A stretch of DNA of 64,000 nucleotides from Cylindrospermum sp. NIES-4074. GTDB taxonomy: Bacteria > Cyanobacteriota > Cyanobacteriia > Cyanobacteriales > Nostocaceae. Location: the NCBI GenBank assembly GCA_003994795.1, contig AP018269.1:3063484-3127483 (forward strand). Direction: 5' to 3'. The position numbers were made by a program, and so were the translations under genes. Below are positions 54,341-62,017 of the stretch, piece after piece. The stretch's first letter is position 1. Each line of letters opens with the position of its first letter. The notes below the pieces were generated by a model that was not told the DNA's origin, did no database searches, and saw only the letters and a program-made list of their open reading frames with translations.

Positions 54341-54977
54341 ACACTTTTTCTCCTCGTTCGTAGCGACGACGATACAGTAGTTCTAACTGGCCACCGTATT
54401 CTTGAATTAACGCCATTTGCCGTAGATAAAATCCCCGGAAGGTATTAGCAAAAACTAGTGTAAAAATTGCTACGATTAAACCAGAAGCAGTAGAAACTAA
54501 AGCTTCACTAATACCGCTAGTTACTCCAGCCGCTTTTGTTCCACCTACATCACCAAGATTTAGAGAAGCAAAAGAACCAATTAATCCCAATACAGTACCA
54601 AGAAGACCTAACAGGGGTGCAAGAGAAATAATTGTGTCAAAAATTGTATTAAAACGTTTGAGCAAAGGTATTTCCGCTTGCGCTTCACTTTCCAACGCCA
54701 AACGAAATTCTTCTGGATTTGGTTCTTCTAACTCTAAAGCCGTCAAAAAAATCCGCGCAATGGGTAAATCTGCATTCTTTCGCAGTGCATCAATTGTACT
54801 CACCACATCATTCTGACGGTAAAGAGTCAATACGTCTCTCACTACCCGTTGCTGACGGGTGCTAATTTTTACCCAAAACTTGATCCGTTCGACAATTAGC
54901 CCTACGGCTAACACAGAAGAAACCAGCAGGGGCCACATCACTATACCGCCTGCGGTAAACAGATTTTTAATATCCAT
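54324..54977 (-). CDS. exbB: ExbB-type proton channel protein (MotA/TolQ/ExbB family)
   Basis: 217 residues with three membrane helices: near the N-terminus (GGIVMWPLLVSSVLAVGLIV), then ISLAPLLGLLGTVLGLIGSF and LVSTASGLIVAIFTLVFAN. The GLLGTVLGLI and EALVSTASGL motifs are characteristic of the family. It forms the inner-membrane proton channel with ExbD that drives TonB. The gene is divergent from tonB across a 284-bp gap. Confidence 0.93.
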   Translation of the reverse strand: MDIKNLFTAGGIVMWPLLVSSVLAVGLIVERIKFWVKISTRQQRVVRDVLTLYRQNDVVSTIDALRKNADLPIARIFLTALELEEPNPEEFRLALESEAQAEIPLLKRFNTIFDTIISLAPLLGLLGTVLGLIGSFASLNLGDVGGTKAAGVTSGISEALVSTASGLIVAIFTLVFANTFRGFYLRQMALIQEYGGQLELLYRRRYERGEKVYAPTR

Positions 54978-55040
54978 GTACGCTTCTCAAGCCTTTCGGT
55001 TACATTTCCTAACTAGTTCAGCAAGTATAGCTGACATAAG

Positions 55041-55069
55041 TTCTCAAATCAAATTAGAACAAATGAGAA
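55041..55069. promoter_or_regulatory. Inverted repeat in the exbB-tonB divergent promoter region
   Basis: TTCTCA and TGAGAA arms are separated by 17 AT-rich bases between the divergent exbB and tonB genes. It could be a Fur-like operator by position. The match to the Fur consensus is weak, so this is tentative. Confidence 0.25.
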
Positions 55070-55261
55070 TACCTGTCAATCTTTTGCTCGCTGTTAGGGT
55101 AAAAATAATGTCATCAAAGGGTTATAAATCTCTAAACCCGTTGCCTAGTAAGATATTTGGGCTAAAACTACTACAAGTACAAGCTAAAACTTATTGATTG
55201 ACATTTGCATCTAATTCCTGCTACTGTTCCTAAGTTACTGATAATGGGTAGCAACAAATAT

Positions 55262-56914
55262 ATGAGTTTTTCCAGCACAGCCCTAGAGCAGCGAGAGAAA
55301 GAATTAAAGGCACTCACAACTTTTTTGACTTGTAGTTTGATTGGCTCGTTGGCTCTACACTTTGGGTTGCTGGCTTCTGGTATTGGCAATCTACTCACAA
55401 AAGTCCCGGAAGAAGAGCCTCTGGAAGTTACTGTTGTAGAGACTCCACCAGAGGCAGAACCGAAACCTCTAGAAAAACTAGAACAGCCACAACCCGATAT
55501 TGCTAAAAATTCACAGATTTTGACTAGTTCTGATAGTCAGCCTGGTGGTGGTGGTGGTGGGTTGAGTATCAACAGCAGTCCTTCTACATCTGAATTAAAA
55601 CCACAACAGAACGCGGTAGTCGCTACTAAAGCATCTACAGCTGTTCAAAAACAGTCTCTTCTATCTCCTGTCGTTCCATTCCCGAAAACAGAAGCTTCTA
55701 TACCCAAAGGAACTGTCTCGGAAAGGAAATTAGAACCTCAGTCTCAAGCAAAAGTATCTGCTCCCCAAAATATACTTAGTCAAACTTCATCTAGAGATAG
55801 CACGACGGTACAAGCATCTTCACAACCCAGCGCAAATTTAAGCAAGTTTATTGCAGGGATAAGAGATTATGGTGCAAGTCAGGGAGTTTTACAATCGTCT
55901 CAGGGTACTGCGGCTGGAAATACTACGGTAACATCTAACTCATCAGGGATTCCTGGTAATGGTTCCGTTTCTGTTACTGGTAGCGGTAGTGGCAGTGGTA
56001 GTGGCAGTGGTAGCGGTAGCGGTAGTGGTAGCGGTAGTGGTAGCGGTAGTGGTAGCGGTAGTGGCAGTGGTAGTGGCAATGGTAATGGCAACAGCAGTGG
56101 TAATGGCAATGGTCGTGATGCAAATAATGGACAGGAAAATGGTTCAAAAGTTGCAACAGCACCAACAACTCCCAAACTAAGAACTGATTCTGGTAATGGT
56201 AATGGTCGTGCTGCTTGCCGGGAGTGTAACCCAAACTATCCAGAGTGGGCTAGAAAGAGGGGAATAGAGGGGAGAGTTGAAGTAGAACTTGATACGGATG
56301 AACAGGGTAATGTTACTAGGGCTCGCTTGTTAAGATCCAGTGGTAACGATAAATTGGATGCAGAACATTTAGAGCGATCGCGCAATTGGAAGCTGAAACC
56401 CAGTTCTGGTGGGAGACAGGGGGTAAATATTGGCACTGAATATGCGATCGCAGGTTCCCAACGATATCGCCAATTGCAAGAACGAAAAAACCAAAGAACA
56501 GCAGCAGCCAGAAACAGCGAATCTACGAACAATTCTAGTAACTCTGCATCTGCACCACTGAGACGTAGAAGAACGTTAGTGACATCAATTAGTGAAAAGA
56601 TTCCTACTGCATCAACGACAGAAACCAGAAGAGGTCGCCGCAGAAGAGATTTAGCAACATCGACAGAAGCCACAAATACCTCCTCATCATCAACCAGCAG
56701 AAGACAACGATTGGGAGAAGTTCTCAGAAGTAGAAGAGAACGAACAGCAACTAATAGTTCTTCCTCTTCAGGAGAAACAAGGCAAAGAAGACGGCGGCGG
56801 GAAATCACCCCAGTTTCTTCAGTCAGCACCAATACGAATAGTAGTGCTAAACCTACTAGACGGCGGCGACGTTTAGAACTACCTGCATCATCAGAGCAAC
56901 CTGCACAACCTTGA
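55262..56914 (+). CDS. tonB: TonB family energy transducer with Gly-Ser hinge and Arg-rich tail
   Basis: About 550 residues from the ATG at 55262, preceded by GGGTAG; an ATG at 55244 and a TTG at 55205 are alternatives. One membrane helix (SLIGSLALHFGLLASGIG) and a Pro/Glu stretch (EEEPLEVTVVETPPEAEPKP) are typical of TonB. A long linker contains about 20 (Ser-Gly) units then Asn-Gly repeats. The TonB C-terminal domain follows (YPEWARKRGIEGRVEVELDTDEQG, then DAEHLERSRNWKL). Unusually, some 145 residues come after it, rich in Arg, Ser and Thr with repeated RRRR or RRGRRRR blocks. TonB carries energy from ExbB/ExbD to the outer-membrane receptor. The role of the tail is unknown. Confidence 0.9.
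   Translation: MSFSSTALEQREKELKALTTFLTCSLIGSLALHFGLLASGIGNLLTKVPEEEPLEVTVVETPPEAEPKPLEKLEQPQPDIAKNSQILTSSDSQPGGGGGGLSINSSPSTSELKPQQNAVVATKASTAVQKQSLLSPVVPFPKTEASIPKGTVSERKLEPQSQAKVSAPQNILSQTSSRDSTTVQASSQPSANLSKFIAGIRDYGASQGVLQSSQGTAAGNTTVTSNSSGIPGNGSVSVTGSGSGSGSGSGSGSGSGSGSGSGSGSGSGSGSGNGNGNSSGNGNGRDANNGQENGSKVATAPTTPKLRTDSGNGNGRAACRECNPNYPEWARKRGIEGRVEVELDTDEQGNVTRARLLRSSGNDKLDAEHLERSRNWKLKPSSGGRQGVNIGTEYAIAGSQRYRQLQERKNQRTAAARNSESTNNSSNSASAPLRRRRTLVTSISEKIPTASTTETRRGRRRRDLATSTEATNTSSSSTSRRQRLGEVLRSRRERTATNSSSSSGETRQRRRRREITPVSSVSTNTNSSAKPTRRRRRLELPASSEQPAQP
55975..56130 (+). repeat. GGTAGT/GGTAGC hexanucleotide tandem repeat in tonB
   Basis: Imperfect tandem repeat of GGTAGT, GGTAGC, GGCAGT and then GGCAAT units. 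It encodes the Gly-Ser and Gly-Asn hinge of TonB. Such tracts change length easily by slippage, in steps of two residues without a frameshift. Confidence 0.9.
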
Positions 56915-56937
56915 ATCGTTAACTTTTCATTAGATGT

Positions 56938-57139
56938 TAGGACTTACGCATTGACAGGAAGCACTAAATATGTAGTATTGCTTAAGTCTCTTGTAGGGTG
57001 CGTCAGATGTAGAAAATCTGTGCATTATTGCCAAGTTATTGAGTCTGACGCACCCTACTTATATGCTGTCTCAAAAGCCGAAAATGACCAATTATCGTTG
57101 ATTCATATTATGTTCAATTTGTATAGTGCGTAAGTCCTA
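56938..57139. repeat. MITE-like element with nested inverted repeats
   Basis: Outer 13-bp inverted repeat TAGGACTTACGCA (56938-56950) and its exact reverse complement (57127-57139); the TA at each end could be a target duplication. Inside is a 15-bp inverted repeat GTAGGGTGCGTCAGA (56993-57007 and 57044-57058). No transposase gene is inside. It lies between the convergent tonB and histidine kinase genes. Confidence 0.8.
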
Positions 57140-57162
57140 GATGTTTGTGTTTATTGACAACA

Positions 57163-58551
57163 TTATTTTTTAGACATCAGTGGAAGTTTAATGATAAACT
57201 CAGCCCCTTTGCCTGGAGCAGATACACAGTTGATTTGACCACCATGTTTTTCAACTATAATTTGATAGCTGATAGCTAATCCTAATCCTGTCCCTTTACC
57301 AACAGATTTGGTGGTGAAAAATGGGTCAAACAAACGCTTTTGAATACTCTCTGGTATTCCTGGCCCATTATCAGCAATGCGAATAATAATCTGATTGTGG
57401 TTAGTTACTTCAGTAGCAATGCGAATTGTGAGGGGGTTTTGAGTCATCGGCACAAAATCACGACTCAAAACAGACAACTCATAACTTTCAGTGAGTGCAT
57501 CAATAGCATTTGTCAAAATATTCATAAATGCTTGATTGAGTTGTCCAGCGTAACACTCCACGCGTGGCAGGTTTCCGTATTCTTTAACGACCTTAATTTC
57601 TGGACGGTTAAGTTGAGGTTTGAGGCGGTTTTGGAGAATTATCAATGTGTTGTCGATACCTTCATGAATATCAACTCGTTTAAATTCAGCTTCATCAAGA
57701 CGGGAAAAATTACGTAGGGATAAAACAATTTCTTGTATCCGGTTAGCACCAACCATCATGGAAGATAATAATTTGGGTAAATCTTCCATAATAAAGTCGA
57801 GTTCGCTGGCTTTAATTTCTGCTTGCTTTGCCAAGTAATGGTGAGGATATTGCTGCTGATATGATTGCAGCATATAAAGCAGTTCTTGGACATATTGAGT
57901 AGCGTGAGAGAGGTTGCCGTAAATAAAACTAATAGGATTGTTGATTTCGTGAGCAATACCAGCAACAAGTTGCCCCAAGGCAGCCATTTTTTCATTCTGT
58001 AGCAATCGAGTGTAGTTGTGCTGAAGGTCTAGAAAACCTGCTCTGGCCATTCTGGCTTCTTCTTCTTCTTCTTGTAGTCGAGCGCGTGTTAAGACCTGAA
58101 TTTGGGAGTAGGCTAGAAGTAACTGATGAAAATCAACTAGTCCACACTTAAAGGACTGAGTTTGTACTAGAATTGGCTCATAGACAAGTTGAGGCGATCG
58201 CGCCAAAGCTACCTGAGTTGCTTCAAGAATGGGTGTGTCTTCAGCAAAGATAGATACTTGTGGCTGGAGAAATTTGTAGAGACTTTCGATAGGTCGCCCA
58301 GCAAATAACCCCAAACCATAGGGACGGCTCATTTGCTCAAAAAATATCCGCCGTGAAATCATTCCCTCATATCGCTGATTCTTCGTCAGGATAATTCCTG
58401 GTAGTAAAGGCTCTTGCTCAAAGAGTGTAGCTAATTCATTTCCCGGACGATCTATCTCGATATTCACCACCCAAGCTGGTAGTTCCTGCAAAGTTGAGTC
58501 TAGTCGCAAGTTCAGATCGTTAGCATTTGTAATGCTATGCATAGCCAGCAT
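57163..58551 (-). CDS. Sensor histidine kinase with CBS-like input domain
   Basis: 462 residues. The first 150 or so look like a CBS-pair input domain (PLLPGIILTKNQRYEGMISRR, then IFAEDTPILEATQVALAR), with no signal peptide or membrane helix, so the protein is probably cytoplasmic. A coiled segment (LQEEEEEARMARAGF) leads to the H-box GIAHEINNPISF. The ATPase part has the N-box FMNILTNAIDAL, G1 ADNGPGIP, F-box DPFFTTK and G2 GKGTGLGLAIS. Such kinases pass signals to a response regulator, but none is encoded next to it. An alternative ATG lies 9 bp further in. A link to iron control is not shown. Confidence 0.88.
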   Translation of the reverse strand: MLAMHSITNANDLNLRLDSTLQELPAWVVNIEIDRPGNELATLFEQEPLLPGIILTKNQRYEGMISRRIFFEQMSRPYGLGLFAGRPIESLYKFLQPQVSIFAEDTPILEATQVALARSPQLVYEPILVQTQSFKCGLVDFHQLLLAYSQIQVLTRARLQEEEEEARMARAGFLDLQHNYTRLLQNEKMAALGQLVAGIAHEINNPISFIYGNLSHATQYVQELLYMLQSYQQQYPHHYLAKQAEIKASELDFIMEDLPKLLSSMMVGANRIQEIVLSLRNFSRLDEAEFKRVDIHEGIDNTLIILQNRLKPQLNRPEIKVVKEYGNLPRVECYAGQLNQAFMNILTNAIDALTESYELSVLSRDFVPMTQNPLTIRIATEVTNHNQIIIRIADNGPGIPESIQKRLFDPFFTTKSVGKGTGLGLAISYQIIVEKHGGQINCVSAPGKGAEFIIKLPLMSKK

Positions 58552-59343
58552 CTTTAATTCTTTGACTCCAGGTAATATTTATAATCAGTAAATTACTCAT
58601 TATGAACCAGGTTAAGGTTGCCATAATGGGTTGGTAAATCTTGGCATTAAGCAAAATGTTACAGCAATTTTTCCTTGGCTTAGATAAATTAATTTTTTTT
58701 GTAGTGTGGGGTTAGATACCTCTTCTATATTTTTTATTACCATGCAAAGCGTTTTAGTCTCCGTTGTTTTGAAGAGTTGAGGTTGTTTGTCAAGGGCAAG
58801 CGATTGCCTCCAGCACGCTGCGCGAACGCCTCCGGTAGGCTGGTACGCCATCGCTTGCATCAAATTTGCGCGGAGTTATTCCGGTCTTTGAATGCAGTGA
58901 ATGGTAGCACCTACCCTTTAAGTAAAAGTTAAGGAATACATAGGGAATTGGTTATGTTGTGCGGCGATCGTGCGTACGCGATCGCACATTTGGTAACGCA
59001 CTATTTCCTAGAAGTCTTTATCTGTACTCCATTTCCAGAAATGATTAAGGATAGCTATATTGATTTTTATGATAAAAAAGAATATTATATTTTGCGTATA
59101 CTCACTGAGTTTGATAGCATTTTTTGTCAGGTTTCTAGACCAGACTAAATAAAAGGGTAAAAATCATCACGCAATGAAGCTAGTGCAATCAGGTAAAAGA
59201 AGGGAGTCTTTAGATATCAAGCTTTTGAGTTGAAAATCATTGTTTATTTATTTTCGCTGCCCTGCACTAGTTACAAGATAGATCATTACGTACCAGTCAC
59301 CAAAGTAGAAAACGCCCCCAAGCTGTTTAACAATTTTTTAATC
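58552..59343. other. Long divergent gap with repeat sequence
   Basis: 792 bp between the divergent kinase and beta-propeller genes. A GC-rich repeat at about 58797-58858 (AGCGATTGCCTCCAGCACGC onward, ending TACGCCATCGCTTGC) and HIP1-like bases near 58965-58985 are present. A 66-codon frame at 58948-59148 has no recognised features and a weak start. Nothing else is visible. Confidence 0.5.
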
Positions 59344-60498
59344 ATGAGCAAGTTCTTTCAAAAAACTCTGACATTTGTAGCTATTACCATAACTGCTGCT
59401 TCCCTTGGTTTTTTACCAAAAGCACAAGCAGCAGCATTAGGTGATTCACAAGTATTTACGAAAATTCCCACACCTCCAGGCTACCCCGAAGGCATCGCTG
59501 TTAATGGTGGCAAAGCTTATGTCTGCGGTCCTGCTACCTTTGGCAACTTTCAGCCATCGAAAGTTCTGGCTTATGACTTAAACGGCCAGTTTGCTCAAGA
59601 ATATCCAATCCAAAATCAAGATTTCACCCAGCAACACGCTTTGTCTGTTTGTACGTTCCAAGAAAACAACCTGCTTTATGTAGTTGATACACAACAGGGA
59701 ATCATCCGGTTTGATGTTACCTTACAACAGGGTTTGCAAGAGATATATGCATCGGCGTTGCCCGATTTGCCGATATGTTCCGCCGTTCCTGCGGGGACAC
59801 CCTGTTCACCAACAGCCGATGACCGCCCTCCGTTACCCAACGATATCCGTTTTGATAGCAAAGGTTACGCTTACCTCTCTGATTCTTTTCAAGCAACCAT
59901 CTGGCGCATTCCCCCTGGCGGTGGTCAACCACAAGTCTGGTATCAAGACCCACAGATAGATGGTGTTTTTGGTGCAAATGGCATAGCTATTAATACCAAA
60001 ACTGACGAACTATATTTTGCTCAGACTTTCGATGCATTTGGTCAGGGTGCTATCTACAAACTTCCGCTGATAGACAATCCCACTGCTAATGACCGGACGC
60101 TTTTCCATCAGTACAGCCCCGGTACAGGGCCGGATGGTATTGCTTTTGGTGCATCTGGTAATCTGTATGTGGCGCTAGCTGGTTCTAGCCAGATTTCTGT
60201 ACTCAAGCCTGACGGAACAGAAAGTGCGATTTACTCCGGCCCCGCATTTGATCCCAATAACCCCAATCAGCCGTTACCTTGGACTAATCCCGCTAACATC
60301 GCTTTCAACGACGAAACGCGATCGCTTTTAGTAACAAATCATGCTTCCCTCGTCCCCAACCCTGAACCATTATTTGGGGTGTTCACTGTATATGTTGATG
60401 ATGAATCTGTAAAAGTACCTGAACCTAGTTTGGTGGGGGCGCTTTTCGTCACTGGCTTTGTCACCCTACGCTTTCGGAGAAAACAGCAGCCAGATTAA
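59344..60498 (+). CDS. Secreted beta-propeller (SMP-30/NHL-like) protein with PEP-CTERM tail
   Basis: About 384 residues from the ATG at 59344, which directly precedes a signal peptide (KTLTFVAITITAASLGFLPKAQA); a frame extension to 59230 would bury it. The body repeats segments such as YPEGIAVNGGKAYVCG, LPNDIRFDSKGYAYLSDS, GANGIAINTKTDELYFA and GPDGIAFGASGNLYVA, a pattern of a six-bladed propeller like gluconolactonase/SMP-30 proteins. The C-terminus has VPEPS, a hydrophobic stretch and a basic end (RFRRKQ), fitting a PEP-CTERM sorting signal. It is exported and probably surface or matrix associated. Its substrate is unknown, and no operon partner is evident. Confidence 0.8.
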   Translation: MSKFFQKTLTFVAITITAASLGFLPKAQAAALGDSQVFTKIPTPPGYPEGIAVNGGKAYVCGPATFGNFQPSKVLAYDLNGQFAQEYPIQNQDFTQQHALSVCTFQENNLLYVVDTQQGIIRFDVTLQQGLQEIYASALPDLPICSAVPAGTPCSPTADDRPPLPNDIRFDSKGYAYLSDSFQATIWRIPPGGGQPQVWYQDPQIDGVFGANGIAINTKTDELYFAQTFDAFGQGAIYKLPLIDNPTANDRTLFHQYSPGTGPDGIAFGASGNLYVALAGSSQISVLKPDGTESAIYSGPAFDPNNPNQPLPWTNPANIAFNDETRSLLVTNHASLVPNPEPLFGVFTVYVDDESVKVPEPSLVGALFVTGFVTLRFRRKQQPD

Positions 60499-60501
60499 GT
60501 G

Positions 60502-60632
60502 AGTGCTGAGTGCTGAGTGCTGAGTGCTGAGTGTGAGGAGTGTGGGGGGTGTGGGGAGTGTGGGGAGTGTGGGGGGATATTACCAATTACCAATTACCAA
60601 TTACCAATTACCCATTACTCATTACCCATTCC
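60502..60632. repeat. Short tandem repeats: GTGCTGA, GTGGGGA and TTACCAA arrays
   Basis: Three back-to-back heptamer-type arrays: four GTGCTGA units (about 60503-60533), then GTGTGGGGA-type units, then TTACCAA/TTACCCA units (about 60579-60630). These are typical cyanobacterial STRR sequences. The GTGCTGA unit returns in opposite orientation at 63495-63525. Confidence 0.85.
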
Positions 60633-60791
60633 CAGCCCCCAGAGATATGATAAGTATTCAACCGGACAGAATATTAAATCTCTGCCTTCAGAAACCTAGA
60701 CAAACACCCTTAGCCAGATGCAATCACCCTAAAAATCAGTATCCAATATAGCAGGATGAAACCGAAATCCTACTATCAGGAGACTGACTAC

Positions 60792-61799
60792 ATGAACTTG
60801 CAGAAGATTTGGCAGCTATTACAAGAGACATTTAAAGAATGGAGTGATGATAAAGCTTCACGGTTAGCAGCAGCATTAGCTTATTACACGATTTTTTCTA
60901 TTGCACCCTTACTAATTATCATCATTGCAGTAGTAGGCAGCGTATTTGGAGAAGAAGCCGCCAGAGGAGAAATAGTCCGCCAAATTCAAGGCTTAGTTGG
61001 CAGAGATGGTGCAGAATTTATAGAACTAGCAATTAAAAATGCTAGCCAACCCCAAACGGGAAGGATCGCATCTATTATTAGTATTTTCTTCCTCTTATTG
61101 GGTGCGACTGGTGTATTTGCCGAATTGCAAGATTCCCTCAACACAATTTGGGAAGTACGAACGAAACCCGAACGCGGTGCCCTCAACGTTATTCGCCAAC
61201 GCTTTCTATCCTTTGCAATGGTTCTGGGTATTGGCTTTTTGCTTTTGGTGTCTTTGGTAGTTAGTGCCGCGCTAACAGCGTTGATCACATACTTTAACAA
61301 TGTGTTGCCGGGAATTGATTCCATTTGGCAAATTATTAACTTTCTGCTCTCTTTTGCTATCACTACCTTACTATTTGCGCTAATTTTTAAAGTTCTGCCA
61401 GATGCCAAAATAGCTTGGAGTGATGTTTTAATTGGTGCTGTTATTACATCGCTTTTATTCTCTATTGGTAAGTTTTTGTTAGGACAATATCTCGGTAACA
61501 ACAGTTTTGGTTCAGCCTACGGTGCAGCGGGTTCACTCGTGGTGATCCTGGCTTGGATTTACTACGCGGCTCAGATTCTCTTTTTTGGTGCCGAGTTTAC
61601 ACAAGTTTATGCTAGAAGATACGGTACTCGCATTGTCCCGACTCATCGTGCCATGCCTCTACCTAATAGCAAAAATGGCGATGGGTTACGCCCCGTTGGA
61701 GGTTCGCGCATTCCTCAAAGGCGGGAAGCATCTAATAAACAGCCATCTTCTCGGTTGATTAATCGGGTAATTCGCTATTTTCGGCAAATTACGCGCTAA
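60792..61799 (+). CDS. YihY/virulence factor BrkB family membrane protein
   Basis: About 335 residues from the ATG at 60792, preceded by AGGAG at 60778-60782; an ATG at 60756 is an alternative. The family signature RLAAALAYYTIFSIAPLLIIIIAVVG is at the N-terminus, and five or six membrane segments follow, with the conserved AYGAAGSLVVILAWIYYAAQILFFGAEFTQVYAR region near the end. These are inner-membrane proteins of uncertain function. They were once annotated as RNase BN, which is now considered wrong. The cytoplasmic tail contains GDGLRPVGGSRIPQRR, encoded by a dispersed repeat-like sequence. Confidence 0.9.
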   Translation: MNLQKIWQLLQETFKEWSDDKASRLAAALAYYTIFSIAPLLIIIIAVVGSVFGEEAARGEIVRQIQGLVGRDGAEFIELAIKNASQPQTGRIASIISIFFLLLGATGVFAELQDSLNTIWEVRTKPERGALNVIRQRFLSFAMVLGIGFLLLVSLVVSAALTALITYFNNVLPGIDSIWQIINFLLSFAITTLLFALIFKVLPDAKIAWSDVLIGAVITSLLFSIGKFLLGQYLGNNSFGSAYGAAGSLVVILAWIYYAAQILFFGAEFTQVYARRYGTRIVPTHRAMPLPNSKNGDGLRPVGGSRIPQRREASNKQPSSRLINRVIRYFRQITR

Positions 61800-61854
61800 A
61801 ATTCCGCGAAAGTGAGTTAATGCTATCAATTGGCGCAGGGTAATTTTATGAGAA

Positions 61855-61922
61855 TTAAACCACAGATGTAGACGCAAAGCGTCTTGCCGAAGGCTACACA
61901 GATGAATGATCTGTGGTTTTAA
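61855..61922. repeat. Inverted repeat TTAAACCACAGAT in the gap before purB
   Basis: Arms TTAAACCACAGAT and ATCTGTGGTTTTAA surround GACGCAAAGCGTC and neighbouring bases, which form a smaller stem. A relative with CCATAGATAAACAC arms follows purB at 63377-63423. It could end transcription of the preceding gene. Confidence 0.65.
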
Positions 61923-62017
61923 ATTACCTGAGAAGAATTTTTGTCATAAGTCTGCTGAATGAAAACATCATGCCCTAATTAAATGTAAAATATGACGGTT
62001 GTATTCTGTGGCGGACT

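Noticed and set aside
55900-56234. Open frames on both strands rich in Leu-Pro or His-Tyr repeats
   Set aside because: They are products of the hexanucleotide repeat in tonB read in other frames.
56236-56832. 198-codon minus-strand frame
   Set aside because: It lies antisense to the TonB C-terminal domain and tail, with no family resemblance; TonB is clear in the other strand.
57163-58551. Histidine kinase as the regulator of the siderophore cluster
   Set aside because: Adjacent only by position, separated by a MITE, with no response regulator nearby and no iron-sensing feature.
58948-59148. 66-codon frame in the gap before the propeller gene
   Set aside because: No ribosome binding site, no recognised domain, partly HIP1 repeat sequence; may be chance.
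60502-60632. Possible CRISPR-like array
   Set aside because: Units are only 7-9 bases in direct tandem with no unique spacers; these are STRRs.
60986-61501. 171-codon minus-strand frame
   Set aside because: Antisense shadow of the well-supported YihY-family gene.
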